Source: Flavobacterium taihuense | GTDB lineage: Bacteria; Bacteroidota; Bacteroidia; Flavobacteriales; Flavobacteriaceae | NCBI RefSeq assembly: GCF_019351435.1 | Contig: NZ_JAHWYN010000012.1 | Coordinates: 1-64,000, forward strand | Direction of reading: 5' to 3' | Length of the DNA: 64,000 nucleotides | Shown: in pieces, positions 9,126 to 17,344 of the stretch | Position numbering within the stretch: the first letter of the stretch is position 1 | Layout of the letters: every line of letters begins with the position of its first letter | Translations under genes and position numbers: made by a program | The notes under the pieces: model-generated | Told to the model about the DNA's origin: nothing | Seen by the model: only the letters and a program-made list of their open reading frames with translations | Database searches by the model: none

Positions 9126-9179
9126 ACCATTAAGAAATTAAGTCTCATTAAGCTTAATGTCTCTTAATTTCTTAATGGT
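9126..9179. repeat. Nested perfect palindrome between argG and argC
   Basis: A perfect 17-bp inverted repeat (9126-9142 with 9163-9179; arms read ACCATTAAGAAATTAAG and its complement) encloses a second perfect 14-bp palindrome, CATTAAGCTTAATG (9146-9159). No clean U-run directly follows on the minus strand. It could be an RNA-processing or stability element within the operon transcript rather than a terminator. Confidence 0.75.
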
Positions 9180-9241
9180 TTAAAAAAAGGAGTGAAAGTT
9201 TTTATAAAAACTTCAATTTTTATATTTTCTTTTAATGAAAA

Positions 9242-10441
9242 TTACTCGTAAGTTTCATTGTTTACAGATGAGAAGATATTTTGGGCATTACCAAGTATTT
9301 TGATAAATCCTTTCGCATCGTCAGAAGTCCAAGCATTGTTCATTTCTCCGTATTGGCCAAAACCAGTGTTCATCAAATCATTTTTGGACTCAATTCCGTC
9401 CAACGAGAAGTGGTATGGTTTCAAGGAAACAGTTACGGTTCCGTTTACCGTTTTTTGTGTGTCTTCTAGGAAAGTTTCGATGTTTCTCATTACTGGATCC
9501 AAAAACTGACCTTCGTGAAATAACATTCCGTACCAGTTTCCTAGTTGTTCTTTCCAGTATTGTTGCCATTTACCAAGAGTGTGTTTCTCCAATAAATGGT
9601 GCGCTTTGATAATGATTAAAGGAGCGGCGGCCTCAAAACCAACTCTTCCTTTGATTCCAATAATGGTGTCTCCCACGTGAATATCTCTACCAATAGCGTA
9701 AGCACTAGCTAATTTTTCTAAAACTACAATATTGTTTGAAGGTTTGTCAGCTTTTCCATTTACAGCAACTAATTCCCCTTTTAGGAATTCTAACGTAACT
9801 TTTTCTTCACCTTCTTTTTGCAATTGCGATGGATACGCTTCACTAGGTAATGGTTGTCCTGAAGTTAAAGTTTCTTTTCCTCCAACACTTGTTCCCCATA
9901 AACCTTTGTTGATAGAATATTGTGCTTTTTCCCAAGAATAGTGAACACCATTTTTTGCTAAATAATCCACTTCTTCTTGTCTTGAAAGTTTCAAGTCACG
10001 AATAGGAGTGATGATTTCGATTTCGGGAGCAATGGTTTGGAAAATCAAGTCAAAACGAATTTGGTCATTTCCGGCACCGGTACTTCCGTGAGCGATAGCA
10101 GTCGCACCAACAGATTTGGCATATTTTATGGCTTCGATAGCTTGAAAAACACGCTCAGCACTTACTGATAATGGGTAAGTATTGTTTTTTAATACATTTC
10201 CATAAATCAAATATTTGATTGCTTTGTCATAATATTTATCAACGATAGTTAGGTTGGCGTGCTTTGCGCTTCCTAACTCGTAAGCTCTGTCTTCAATCGC
10301 CTTTAGTTCGGCATCGTCAAAACCACCAGTGTTAATCAATACGGTATGAACTTCATATCCTTTTTCATTTTTCAAATATTTAAGACAATAAGAAGTGTCT
10401 AATCCTCCGCTGTATGCTAATACTACTTTTTTCATGGTCAT
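9242..10441 (-). CDS. argG: Argininosuccinate synthase
   Basis: ATP-dependent condensation of citrulline and aspartate. The ATP pyrophosphatase P-loop AYSGGLDTS lies at residues 9-17 of the longer form, and GSTGAGNDQIRFD further in is an ArgG signature. Length 399 aa is normal. Two ATGs are six bases apart (MTMKK or MKK), and the longer start is given. It is the second enzyme gene of the operon, after the GNAT acyltransferase. Confidence 0.96.
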   Translation of the reverse strand: MTMKKVVLAYSGGLDTSYCLKYLKNEKGYEVHTVLINTGGFDDAELKAIEDRAYELGSAKHANLTIVDKYYDKAIKYLIYGNVLKNNTYPLSVSAERVFQAIEAIKYAKSVGATAIAHGSTGAGNDQIRFDLIFQTIAPEIEIITPIRDLKLSRQEEVDYLAKNGVHYSWEKAQYSINKGLWGTSVGGKETLTSGQPLPSEAYPSQLQKEGEEKVTLEFLKGELVAVNGKADKPSNNIVVLEKLASAYAIGRDIHVGDTIIGIKGRVGFEAAAPLIIIKAHHLLEKHTLGKWQQYWKEQLGNWYGMLFHEGQFLDPVMRNIETFLEDTQKTVNGTVTVSLKPYHFSLDGIESKNDLMNTGFGQYGEMNNAWTSDDAKGFIKILGNAQNIFSSVNNETYE

Positions 10442-10563
10442 TGTGGTTTTTCTTTTTTCTTAATTCTCTCCGAGGATGAATTTGAGGAAAAGAATTATGT
10501 TTATATTGGTATGTTTATTTGTTTTCTTTATTGTTTTTTAGACTGCATTCTGAAATCTAAATT

Positions 10564-11202
10564 CTAACTTTTCTCTTTCTCTTTTTGAGGGGACAAAAAC
10601 AAAGCTTGTTTTATGGCTTTCAATCGGTTTAAGATTTTTACATTAAAAGGGTGTTTGGGTGGGTCTTTCGGTTTTTCTTTCGGGTCAAAAAGCATTCCGG
10701 TGCACAAACACATTTTATAGTCTTTACTTTTTAGTATTTCAAAGTTGGTGCAGGTTTGGCACCCTTTCCAAAAACTAGGGTCGTTGGTTAATTCTGAAAA
10801 AGGAACTGGTTTATAACCCAAATCCGAATTTATTTTCATTACCGCCAATCCTGTTGTGATTCCGAATACTTTGGCGTCCGGATATTTTTGCAGCGAATAA
10901 TCGAATACAAATGATTTTATTTTTTTTGCCAATCCTAAATTTCTGTAATCCGGATGTACGATTAAGCCAGAGTGCGCCACAAACTGACCGTGCTGCCAAC
11001 TTTCGATATAACAAAAACCAGCAAATATTCCGTTGTTAAGCGCTATAACAGCATCACCTTTTTCCATTTTTTTCTGGATGTATTCCGGTGTTCTTTTGGC
11101 AATTCCAGTACCTCTCAACAGGGCAGATGATTCTATTGTATCGCATATTTCCTGTGCATACTTATAATGTTCTTCCTGAGTTACTACAATAGAAATATTC
11201 AT
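10564..11202 (-). CDS. GNAT acyltransferase heading the arginine operon, candidate N-acylglutamate synthase
   Basis: A GNAT fold covers residues 1-130, with the acyl-CoA pyrophosphate loop HPDYRNLGLAKKI (83-95). After it comes a tail carrying C148-x2-C151 and C165-x-C167, which could bind a metal (inference). The cluster has every arginine step from ArgB to ArgH but no recognisable ArgA or ArgJ. The first gene after the leader being a GNAT makes N-acetyl- or N-succinyl-glutamate synthase the natural role. Family motifs alone only say CoA-dependent acyltransferase. About 240 bp of untranslated leader precedes it. Length 212 aa. Confidence 0.75.
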   Translation of the reverse strand: MNISIVVTQEEHYKYAQEICDTIESSALLRGTGIAKRTPEYIQKKMEKGDAVIALNNGIFAGFCYIESWQHGQFVAHSGLIVHPDYRNLGLAKKIKSFVFDYSLQKYPDAKVFGITTGLAVMKINSDLGYKPVPFSELTNDPSFWKGCQTCTNFEILKSKDYKMCLCTGMLFDPKEKPKDPPKHPFNVKILNRLKAIKQALFLSPQKEKEKS

Positions 11203-11434
11203 TTCAATAGTTATATTTTAGGTTAAAAAATGCACTGCAATCCAATTTGAAATGTTCTGGTTTTGTATTATCAAATATAAGATAAATGCAAGAAAGTACA
11301 ATCCAAGATATTGAATTACAGATAGATAAATTTTGTTTGGTGGTATTTTTTGGATGTATAAATCCAAATAAAAATGGAAATAATTTCAAAACGATAAAAT
11401 AAGGAAATGAATAAATATATTACTAATACACTTT

Positions 11435-11456
11435 GGAAGCTATAGTTATAGCATCC
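11435..11456 (-). promoter_or_regulatory. Hairpin over the leader-peptide stop codon
   Basis: GGA-T-GCTATA, loop AC, TATAGC-T-TCC in the minus direction: a 6-bp perfect core plus three outer pairs across one T-T mismatch. The leader peptide's TAA stop lies inside the stem, so ribosome position would control folding. No U-run follows, so it is not a simple terminator. It may be an anti-structure or pausing element. Confidence 0.45.
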
Positions 11457-11526
11457 GTACTTCGGGAGAAGTCGTAGGTGTGATTATCCGAGAGATAAAT
11501 GTTATATATGTTCCTATATTTTTCAT
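11446..11526 (-). CDS. Candidate leader peptide of the arginine operon (26 aa)
   Basis: A 26-codon frame (MKNIGTYITFISRII..., ending SPEVRML) starts only five bases after a consensus -7 box at 11532-11539, so its mRNA would be nearly leaderless. Its two arginine codons are both CGG, which I expect to be rare in such an AT-rich genome. A strong hairpin (11435-11456) overlaps its stop codon. The next gene starts 243 bp further on. Position and structure suggest a regulatory peptide. Which amino acid or signal it senses is not clear, since it has no run of arginines. Confidence 0.55.
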   Translation of the reverse strand: MKNIGTYITFISRIITPTTSPEVRML

Positions 11527-11531
11527 TGGTG

Positions 11532-11539
11532 CAAATGTA
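11532..11539 (-). promoter_or_regulatory. -7 box of the arginine operon promoter
   Basis: TACATTTG on the minus strand fits the Bacteroidota -7 consensus TAnnTTTG exactly. A TTTG lies upstream but with only 16 bp of spacing instead of 19-21, so the -33 element is weak. Transcription should begin at or within a few bases of the leader-peptide ATG at 11526. Confidence 0.6.
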
Positions 11540-11546
11540 TAATTAT

Positions 11547-11637
11547 TTTTCGAACCAAATACTAAAATTTTTGTAAAAGTCAAATTTTTAACAAATAAGA
11601 TTGTTTTTGTATTAAAAAAGAAAATTTGGTTCGAAAA
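11547..11637. promoter_or_regulatory. Long inverted repeat over the arginine promoter, candidate operator
   Basis: Perfect 14-bp arms (11547-11560 TTTTCGAACCAAAT, and 11624-11637 its complement) are separated by 63 AT-rich bases. The proximal arm overlaps the expected -33 region of the arginine promoter. The spacing suggests two binding sites joined by looping, or a cruciform. No regulator gene is adjacent. Confidence 0.5.
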
Positions 11638-11944
11638 GCTATTTTTTTTTGTTATATTTTTTTTTTCGACCTGTGTGTGGCTTTTGATTAGATAATTAGG
11701 TTTCAAAATTATTTACTTCGTCAATTCGCAAAAAATCGTTTCGGCTTGTCCCCATTGAGAAAAGGAGCTTATTTATTGGTGCCGTGTATATAGTACCTAT
11801 CCTCAACTGCGTCGAGCTATACACTTACTTCGGTAGCTAGTTTCTATCCTTCGCGTATGCCAGCTTTCGGAAAAACAGAAAGTTTTCAGGTTAAAAGTGT
11901 CTAACAAATCAGAGGTTCTTTTTTAAATTTGTAAGAGATATTAG
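11638..11944. other. Non-coding gap between arginine promoter and esterase
   Basis: No convincing reading frame. From about 11730 to 11900 the sequence is visibly less AT-rich than its surroundings and holds short hairpins: GTGTATA...TATACAC around 11786-11825 and CTTTC...GAAAG around 11870-11886. It may be a decayed repeat or an uncharacterised RNA. I cannot assign it. Confidence 0.4.
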
Positions 11945-11952
11945 TATATTTG
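11945..11952 (+). promoter_or_regulatory. -7 box upstream of the esterase gene
   Basis: TATATTTG matches TAnnTTTG. Transcription would begin near 11958, which excludes the upstream TTG at 11950 as a start and favours an internal ATG. No good -33 box at the standard spacing. Confidence 0.5.
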
Positions 11953-12057
11953 AAAAATATTAATGAGTCTTCACTACTCTATTCTAGTACTAGAGTTAAA
12001 GGAAGATTTTATTTAGTATATAACGTTTATATGCAATTTTTAATGCGCAGAATATTT

Positions 12058-13269
12058 ATGAAAAATATTTTTTACCTTCTAATGGTTCTTCCTTTATTTA
12101 GTTTTGGACAAGAACCTAGTCAAATCGACAAGAAAATATCTATTGGAACAATACAAACAATTCATTCGGCCATATTGAATGAAAAAAGAGAAATACTGAT
12201 TTATGTTCCCAGCTCGGGAGGTGGTGGCAGTGCAACTAGATATCCGGTTATGTACCTTTTAGATGGTTATTCTTTTTTTCATTCGGTAACCGGTATGTCA
12301 CAATATTTGAGTGCTATTGGTAAGATGCCAGAAATGATTATTGTAGCCATAGTTAATACTGATAGAGTTAGAGATCTTACACCCACTCATTCGATATCAT
12401 GGTCAGATGGAGGACAAGATGAAAATTTTTTAAAGAATTCTGGTGGAGGTGAGAAGTTTATTTCATTTATTCAAAAGGAGTTGATTCCTTATATTGATGC
12501 TACCTACAAAACAGAACCTTATCGAATGTTTGTTGGTCATTCGTTAGGTGGACTAACCGTTATAAATACTTTAATTAATCATGCTGAGTTGTTCAACTCT
12601 TATGTTGCGATTGATCCGAGTCTATGGTGGGATAATCAAGTCTTAATTAAGAAGGCTGAGCAAGTTCTAAAGAAAAATGATTATACGGGCAAGAGCCTCT
12701 TTTTTGCCGCTGCAAATACTAAGGAAAAAGGAATGAACATTATGCAAGATGGTATTAATGGTAATAAGCCTGCTATTGACAAGCTCAATTTCCAGGAAAT
12801 ACTAAAAAACAATAAGAAAGACGGTCTTATCTGGGATTGGAAATTTTATCCTGACGACAATCATTCTTCGGTTCCGCTTATCTCCGAATACGATGCTTTG
12901 CGCTCAGTTTTTAAAAAGTATGAATTAGATAAAGAATTGAGTGATACTACAATCACGATGGAGTATATAAAAAGACATTACAATACCTTGTCTTCTATGC
13001 TAAAGTATACTTTACTTCCTGCACAAAGTACTATTAACCTATTGGGGTATAATTTTTTGGCAAGTAAGCATTATGAGAAAGCGTACAGTTTTTTTAAAAT
13101 GAATATTGATAATTATCCATTAAGTTCAAACGCATATGATTCAATGGGTGATTTTTATGTTGAGAAGGATGATACAAAAAAGGCTATAGAAGCATTTGAA
13201 AAGGCATTGTCCTTGAAAGAAATTCCAGAAACTAGAAAGAAACTTGAGAAGCTGAAAGCAAACAAGTAA
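12058..13269 (+). CDS. Secreted alpha/beta-hydrolase (Fes/esterase D-like) with C-terminal TPRs
   Basis: Starting at the ATG at 12058 gives a clean signal peptide (MKNIFYLLMVLPLFSFGQ). The frame is open further upstream, but that part lies across the promoter. An enterochelin-esterase-like alpha/beta-hydrolase domain follows, with the nucleophile in GHSLGG (S162) and a likely catalytic histidine in PDDNHSS (H269). The last ~75 residues look like TPR repeats (YDSMGDFYVEKDDTKKAIEAF). Members cleave esters, including siderophore or feruloyl esters. The substrate here is unknown and no iron-uptake genes adjoin. Periplasmic or exported; 403 aa. Confidence 0.85.
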   Translation: MKNIFYLLMVLPLFSFGQEPSQIDKKISIGTIQTIHSAILNEKREILIYVPSSGGGGSATRYPVMYLLDGYSFFHSVTGMSQYLSAIGKMPEMIIVAIVNTDRVRDLTPTHSISWSDGGQDENFLKNSGGGEKFISFIQKELIPYIDATYKTEPYRMFVGHSLGGLTVINTLINHAELFNSYVAIDPSLWWDNQVLIKKAEQVLKKNDYTGKSLFFAAANTKEKGMNIMQDGINGNKPAIDKLNFQEILKNNKKDGLIWDWKFYPDDNHSSVPLISEYDALRSVFKKYELDKELSDTTITMEYIKRHYNTLSSMLKYTLLPAQSTINLLGYNFLASKHYEKAYSFFKMNIDNYPLSSNAYDSMGDFYVEKDDTKKAIEAFEKALSLKEIPETRKKLEKLKANK

Positions 13270-13388
13270 AATAAGATTTTAACGTCACTATTTTGAGTAT
13301 GCCCTAAGTTTTGCTGGCGCAAATATTTCACTTTTGGTAAAAACAGGGAAATTTAAAATTTAGTTGTAAATATAAAATACCGCTAGCA

Positions 13389-13823
13389 ATGGAAGAAAAA
13401 CAAAGAAAAAAGAAACTGCTCATTCGAAAAATAATCAAAATCATTTTAGTAATAATTTTGATAGGTGTCGCTCAATACTATTTTGAAAAGGAAAAACCTG
13501 CCAGTAATGAACTCAAGGCCTTGGTAGCCAAATATAATACCGTTTGTCCCATAATGATTAGCGATGATATTCGTATGGAAAGCGTAAATATATTACCTAA
13601 TAATACAATTCAATACGATTTTACTTTGGTACATGTTCAAAAAGATAATAATATTGATTTTATTACTTTGAAAAAGTCTGTAGAAAATGAAATATTGGCA
13701 AGTTCGAAAACAAATCCAAGTCTTCAGGCTTTTAGAGACAATGATTCCACCGTGATTTATCACTATATGGACAGCAACGGAAAGAATCTGTTTGTTGTTA
13801 CTTTGACTCCCGAAATGTACTAA
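13389..13823 (+). CDS. Hypothetical protein with one N-terminal membrane segment
   Basis: 144 aa. A lysine/arginine-rich N-terminus (EEKQRKKKLLIRK) is followed by one hydrophobic helix (about residues 17-32) and a soluble domain of about 110 residues with a single cysteine. The topology suggests a membrane-anchored protein with its C-terminus outside. I do not recognise a family. It stands alone between the esterase and the carbonic anhydrase, with no shared operon signs. Confidence 0.7.
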   Translation: MEEKQRKKKLLIRKIIKIILVIILIGVAQYYFEKEKPASNELKALVAKYNTVCPIMISDDIRMESVNILPNNTIQYDFTLVHVQKDNNIDFITLKKSVENEILASSKTNPSLQAFRDNDSTVIYHYMDSNGKNLFVVTLTPEMY

Positions 13824-13955
13824 TAAAGTCTATTTGTCTGCTAATTCATAACAAAACATATTAACAATATCGTTTGAGAATAATAATCAATTTCTTTAGA
13901 TACAATTAATCCGCCAAATATGATAAATATCAATATTTGACTAGTTTCATGTCCC

Positions 13956-13963
13956 TACATTTA
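13956..13963 (+). promoter_or_regulatory. Possible -7 box of the carbonic anhydrase/porin operon
   Basis: TACATTTA differs by one base from TAnnTTTG, and TTTG lies 16 bp upstream at 13936-13939, shorter than the ideal spacing. It would give a 5' leader of about 70 nt before the ATG at 14041. Confidence 0.35.
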
Positions 13964-14040
13964 CAACCTCATTGAAAAGGATAAGTTTGTCTAAATTTTT
14001 CTGGATAGACTTAGGTTTGTTACAATTTAGGAAAACTATC

Positions 14041-14697
14041 ATGATTAAAAAAGGACTGCTTTATCTACTATTTATAAGCGCATTATCAGCTTGTAATCAC
14101 CCTGAAAATAACAATTTATCGCCACTTCAAAAACTCGAAGAGGGAAGCAGACGCTTCGCTTCGGGTAAACCCGTGCATCCCGACGAAACCCTCGAAAGAA
14201 TTCGGGAGCTTAAAAAAGGACAGCACCCATTTGCCATTGTTGTAAGTTGTTCGGATTCCAGAGTACCAGCCGAACTTGTTTTTGACCAAGGTCTGGGTGA
14301 TATATTTTCCATTAGAACGGCAGGAAATGTGATTGGAGATTACGAATTGGGAAGTTTGGAATATGCGGTCGAACATTTGAACTGTAAATTGATTGTGGTT
14401 ATGGGACACAAAGATTGTGGTGCCATAAAGGCTTTTATCAATTCCAAAGGGCATTATGACCATGCGGATCACATTAAGAACATAATCAATTATATCGAAG
14501 ACGAGAACGAGGAAAAAAATCTAACCAGTGCCGATAAATTATCAATTGATAAAGCTATAGATGCCAATATTGCTCACGGTGTTGCTTTTTTAAGAGGTGC
14601 TGAACCAATTTTAAAAGAACGTTTTGTCCAAAATAAAATTACGATTATCGGTGCTTTGTATGACATTGAATCCGGTAAAGTGACTTTCAAAAAATAA
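14041..14697 (+). CDS. Beta-class carbonic anhydrase, lipoprotein
   Basis: Interconverts CO2 and bicarbonate. All zinc-site residues of a beta-class enzyme are present: CSDSR (C70, with the D72/R74 dyad) and GHKDCGA (H123, C126). The start at 14041 gives a lipoprotein signal peptide (MIKKGLLYLLFISALSAC, acylated C18), placing the enzyme in the cell envelope rather than the cytoplasm. The longer frame from 13972 would bury that signal. A porin gene begins 11 bp after the stop, so the two look co-transcribed. 218 aa. Confidence 0.92.
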   Translation: MIKKGLLYLLFISALSACNHPENNNLSPLQKLEEGSRRFASGKPVHPDETLERIRELKKGQHPFAIVVSCSDSRVPAELVFDQGLGDIFSIRTAGNVIGDYELGSLEYAVEHLNCKLIVVMGHKDCGAIKAFINSKGHYDHADHIKNIINYIEDENEEKNLTSADKLSIDKAIDANIAHGVAFLRGAEPILKERFVQNKITIIGALYDIESGKVTFKK

Positions 14698-14708
14698 AAT
14701 ATCTTATA

Positions 14709-15884
14709 ATGAAAAAGTACTTTATTTATTGGACACTTCTTTTATTACCCATTTTTACTTTTGCACAAAAACAAACACAGGAAGGAAATTCAGTCGTAAC
14801 TCCTTTGATACCAACTTCAAAACTATCCTTGTTAAAAGATGTGGATGTTGTCTTTAATACCCGTATGGCTTTTGATAACTATTTTGTCGATGGTAATCAT
14901 ACCAATTCTCTTTTTTCGGTGAACCAATTCCGTTTTGAAGTGAAAGGAAAAATTCATGACAAAGTTTCTTTTCGATTCCGAAACCGATACACCAAAATTG
15001 CCGATCCAAGTACTGTGGACAACATCAGCCGTTCGGTGGATATGGCATATGTCGCTATTGATATCGCTCCGCAAACGAAACTGACAATAGGGAAAATGAT
15101 TGGTGATTGGGGAGGTTACGAACTCTTGACGAATCCAATCGAAATTTTATCTTATAACACTATTAATGATAAAGGAGACAATTTTTTGGTGGGAGCAGCT
15201 CTTTCGTATGCATTAAACGATCATAAAAATAAGTTTAATCTACAGCTGTTGAATTCCAGAACTAAAACTTTTCAAGAGCAGTTTGGAACAACGGTGCCTC
15301 CTGGAATTACTACTACCAAAATACCTTTGGCTGCAGTAGGAAATTGGAAAGGCAGTTTTTTTGACGGTAAATTGGAAACTACCTATAGCTACAGTTATTT
15401 TATTGATGCCGAAAATACCAACCGAAATTTTATTTCTCTTGGGAATAAATACAAAAGCAATAAATTGGTATTGTATTATGATTTTCAATACAGTAAAGAG
15501 GATTTAGATCAAAAAGGAGTTGTTTCAAATATCATTAAAAGCAAGTATCCTTATGCGGCTCAAGATGTTTTCTATATTGAAAACTGGATTAGGGCAGAAT
15601 ATCAGATTCGCGCAAAAGTAAATTTGTTGCTTACTCTTATGAATGACAATTCTTACTGGAACGGCAATCCAGATATTAGTAAAGAAAACCATTTATTGGC
15701 TTCTTATGGTATTATCCCAACAATAGAATATTCTCCTTTCACCGATTTTAATATGAAGTTTTACGTAGGTTATGTTGCTAAAAAATACAATTATTCTGCT
15801 TATGCTGAAAATAATTTTAATGCAATCGATGGGACGATTGGACAACTCAGTTTTGGTATAATTGCACCGTTGTTGGTATTATAA
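14709..15884 (+). CDS. Outer-membrane porin, OprO/OprP-like
   Basis: A signal peptide (to about residue 20, ...PIFTFAQ) is followed by alternating beta-strand patterns through to a C-terminal strand ending in LLVL. The N-terminal half has the KLTIGKMIGDWGGYELL type of motif seen in phosphate-selective-porin-like proteins. It probably forms a diffusion channel, and linkage to an envelope carbonic anhydrase hints at anions such as bicarbonate (inference). 391 aa. Confidence 0.78.
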   Translation: MKKYFIYWTLLLLPIFTFAQKQTQEGNSVVTPLIPTSKLSLLKDVDVVFNTRMAFDNYFVDGNHTNSLFSVNQFRFEVKGKIHDKVSFRFRNRYTKIADPSTVDNISRSVDMAYVAIDIAPQTKLTIGKMIGDWGGYELLTNPIEILSYNTINDKGDNFLVGAALSYALNDHKNKFNLQLLNSRTKTFQEQFGTTVPPGITTTKIPLAAVGNWKGSFFDGKLETTYSYSYFIDAENTNRNFISLGNKYKSNKLVLYYDFQYSKEDLDQKGVVSNIIKSKYPYAAQDVFYIENWIRAEYQIRAKVNLLLTLMNDNSYWNGNPDISKENHLLASYGIIPTIEYSPFTDFNMKFYVGYVAKKYNYSAYAENNFNAIDGTIGQLSFGIIAPLLVL

Positions 15885-15899
15885 AAATAAGAGTGTTTG

Positions 15900-15955
15900 T
15901 TTAACTGCAAAGGGGGCAAAGAATTTTGCAAAGTTCACTAAACTTTGCGGTTAAT
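15900..15955. repeat. GCAAAG-type intergenic repeat
   Basis: TGCAAAGGGGGCAAAGAATTTTGCAAAG followed by AACTTTGCGGTT: the arms TTTGCAAAGTT and AACTTTGCGG can pair. It resembles the GCAAAG strings at 5369-5435 in the proA-proB gap. From memory such strings are common filler in flavobacteria. Confidence 0.5.
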
Positions 15956-15966
15956 TTTAAGATATA

Positions 15967-15998
15967 AAAAAAGCAACTCAATTTTGAGTTGCTTTTTT
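15967..15998. terminator. Bidirectional terminator between porin and lipoprotein genes
   Basis: Perfect 15-bp stem (15967-15981 with 15984-15998) with a two-base loop, an A-run on the left arm and a T-run on the right. It serves the convergent porin (+) and 16016-17200 (-) genes. Confidence 0.88.
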
Positions 15999-16015
15999 AG
16001 TAATATTTAAAGGTC

Positions 16016-17200
16016 TTATTTCCTAAACTGATTGTTAGTGATAACTCCATTGATTTTTGATTTTAAATCCTCGCCAGTATCATAAACCATTTGTTCACTG
16101 GTAGGAAAAGGAACTATTTTGTTGTAAAAATTGGGGCCGTAATTATCATCGGCAGCACGAGGATCACCTTTGTAAGTCGCAAAAGTACTTTCAAAAACGA
16201 ACTGACTTGTAATTGGGAATGATCCTATAGATTGTTTAGTTTTATTGTCAACGTAGTCTACTTTGGCCGTGATTTGACACGATTTAAATTGTTTGACTTC
16301 GTTAATTTTTACCATAGCATTAATCGTGTTATCAATCATTATAGGTTTTCCTTGATTGTCCAAAGCGATTTTTCCATTAGCATCGAGTTGTTTTCTTTTC
16401 CCGTCAACTACTTGACGTTCTTTTGTGAATTCTCTTTCTTTTATTTGTTCTGGAGAAATTAAAATCGATCTGAAGTTAATGAGCATACCGTAATCGTAGG
16501 TAATGTCTTTTTGTTTTTCGCTATGATAAATAGTCCATTTGTCATTCAAATTATAACTTTTGAAATCCAATAAGTCGTTTTGAAGTTCCACAGGGATAAT
16601 CATATTGGTTTCATTTTTTGTGTATACAATCACATAGTCAGTTCCCTTCAACTGAACTTCATCAAGCATATCGGCAATATCCTTGTAGTTATGATTTATT
16701 TTGTCCAAATAGATTAAATCATCATAAACCCTGCGGTAATTCATTTTGTCTTTGGTCAGCATCAAAGCTTTTGCATTGGTGTACAAATAATTGGATAAAG
16801 CATTTTTGCTGCTGATGATTTGGTCATTATAATCATCAAATGGGAAAATAGCATTTCTTTCTTCTTTGATTAATTTTAGAGGAAGCAATGGTTTAATTTT
16901 CTCTTGACGATCATGTAACGCCAAATAGGTATTGTAAATTTTTTCTAAATTACGTGGATTGTTCTCTTTTTTCAAAAAAGAAACGGTGTTCAAATCTCGT
17001 TCTTTGACTTTGGCGAAAGCCTCTTCAAGCAAATAGATATAGTCTTGTTTTCCTTTCTTATCTTTATTGGAACGTAAATTGGAAAGTGCGATGTCAATTG
17101 CGGCGTCATAATTTCCGGATGCCAAATTGTTTTGGGTTTGTTTTACACCACAAGAAGTAATTATTGTAAAAAATGCAATTATAAGAGTAATTTTTTTCAT
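16016..17200 (-). CDS. Large hypothetical lipoprotein
   Basis: 394 aa with a lipoprotein signal peptide (MKKITLIIAFFTIITSC). The first ~130 mature residues are helical and TPR-like (NLASGNYDAAIDIALSNLRS, and basic helices after). A beta-rich C-terminal part contains a conserved-looking GKIALDNQGKPIMID segment. I do not recognise a named domain. A single-gene unit, convergent with the porin; terminator at 15967-15998. Confidence 0.78.
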   Translation of the reverse strand: MKKITLIIAFFTIITSCGVKQTQNNLASGNYDAAIDIALSNLRSNKDKKGKQDYIYLLEEAFAKVKERDLNTVSFLKKENNPRNLEKIYNTYLALHDRQEKIKPLLPLKLIKEERNAIFPFDDYNDQIISSKNALSNYLYTNAKALMLTKDKMNYRRVYDDLIYLDKINHNYKDIADMLDEVQLKGTDYVIVYTKNETNMIIPVELQNDLLDFKSYNLNDKWTIYHSEKQKDITYDYGMLINFRSILISPEQIKEREFTKERQVVDGKRKQLDANGKIALDNQGKPIMIDNTINAMVKINEVKQFKSCQITAKVDYVDNKTKQSIGSFPITSQFVFESTFATYKGDPRAADDNYGPNFYNKIVPFPTSEQMVYDTGEDLKSKINGVITNNQFRK

Positions 17201-17300
17201 TTTATGGAGGTAATGAATTAGGTCAATTATTGGCTTAAAAATATTTTTTGCAAACTTACTATTCCTTTGGTGGATTCTGTATAAAAAATTTCAAAAAAAA

Positions 17301-17326
17301 AACCGACAACTATAAAATTGTCGGTT
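17301..17326 (-). terminator. Terminator of the fumarylacetoacetase gene
   Basis: A 9-bp stem AACCGACAA/TTGTCGGTT is followed on the minus strand by a run of ten T, 19 bp after the fahA stop. Confidence 0.82.
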
Positions 17327-17344
17327 GGTATAAAAATTGTTTGT

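Noticed and set aside
11204..11389. 61-codon minus-strand frame directly before the GNAT gene
   Set aside because: Composition is that of translated AT-rich leader, it has no promoter or ribosome site of its own, and it lies inside the region expected to be a regulatory leader.
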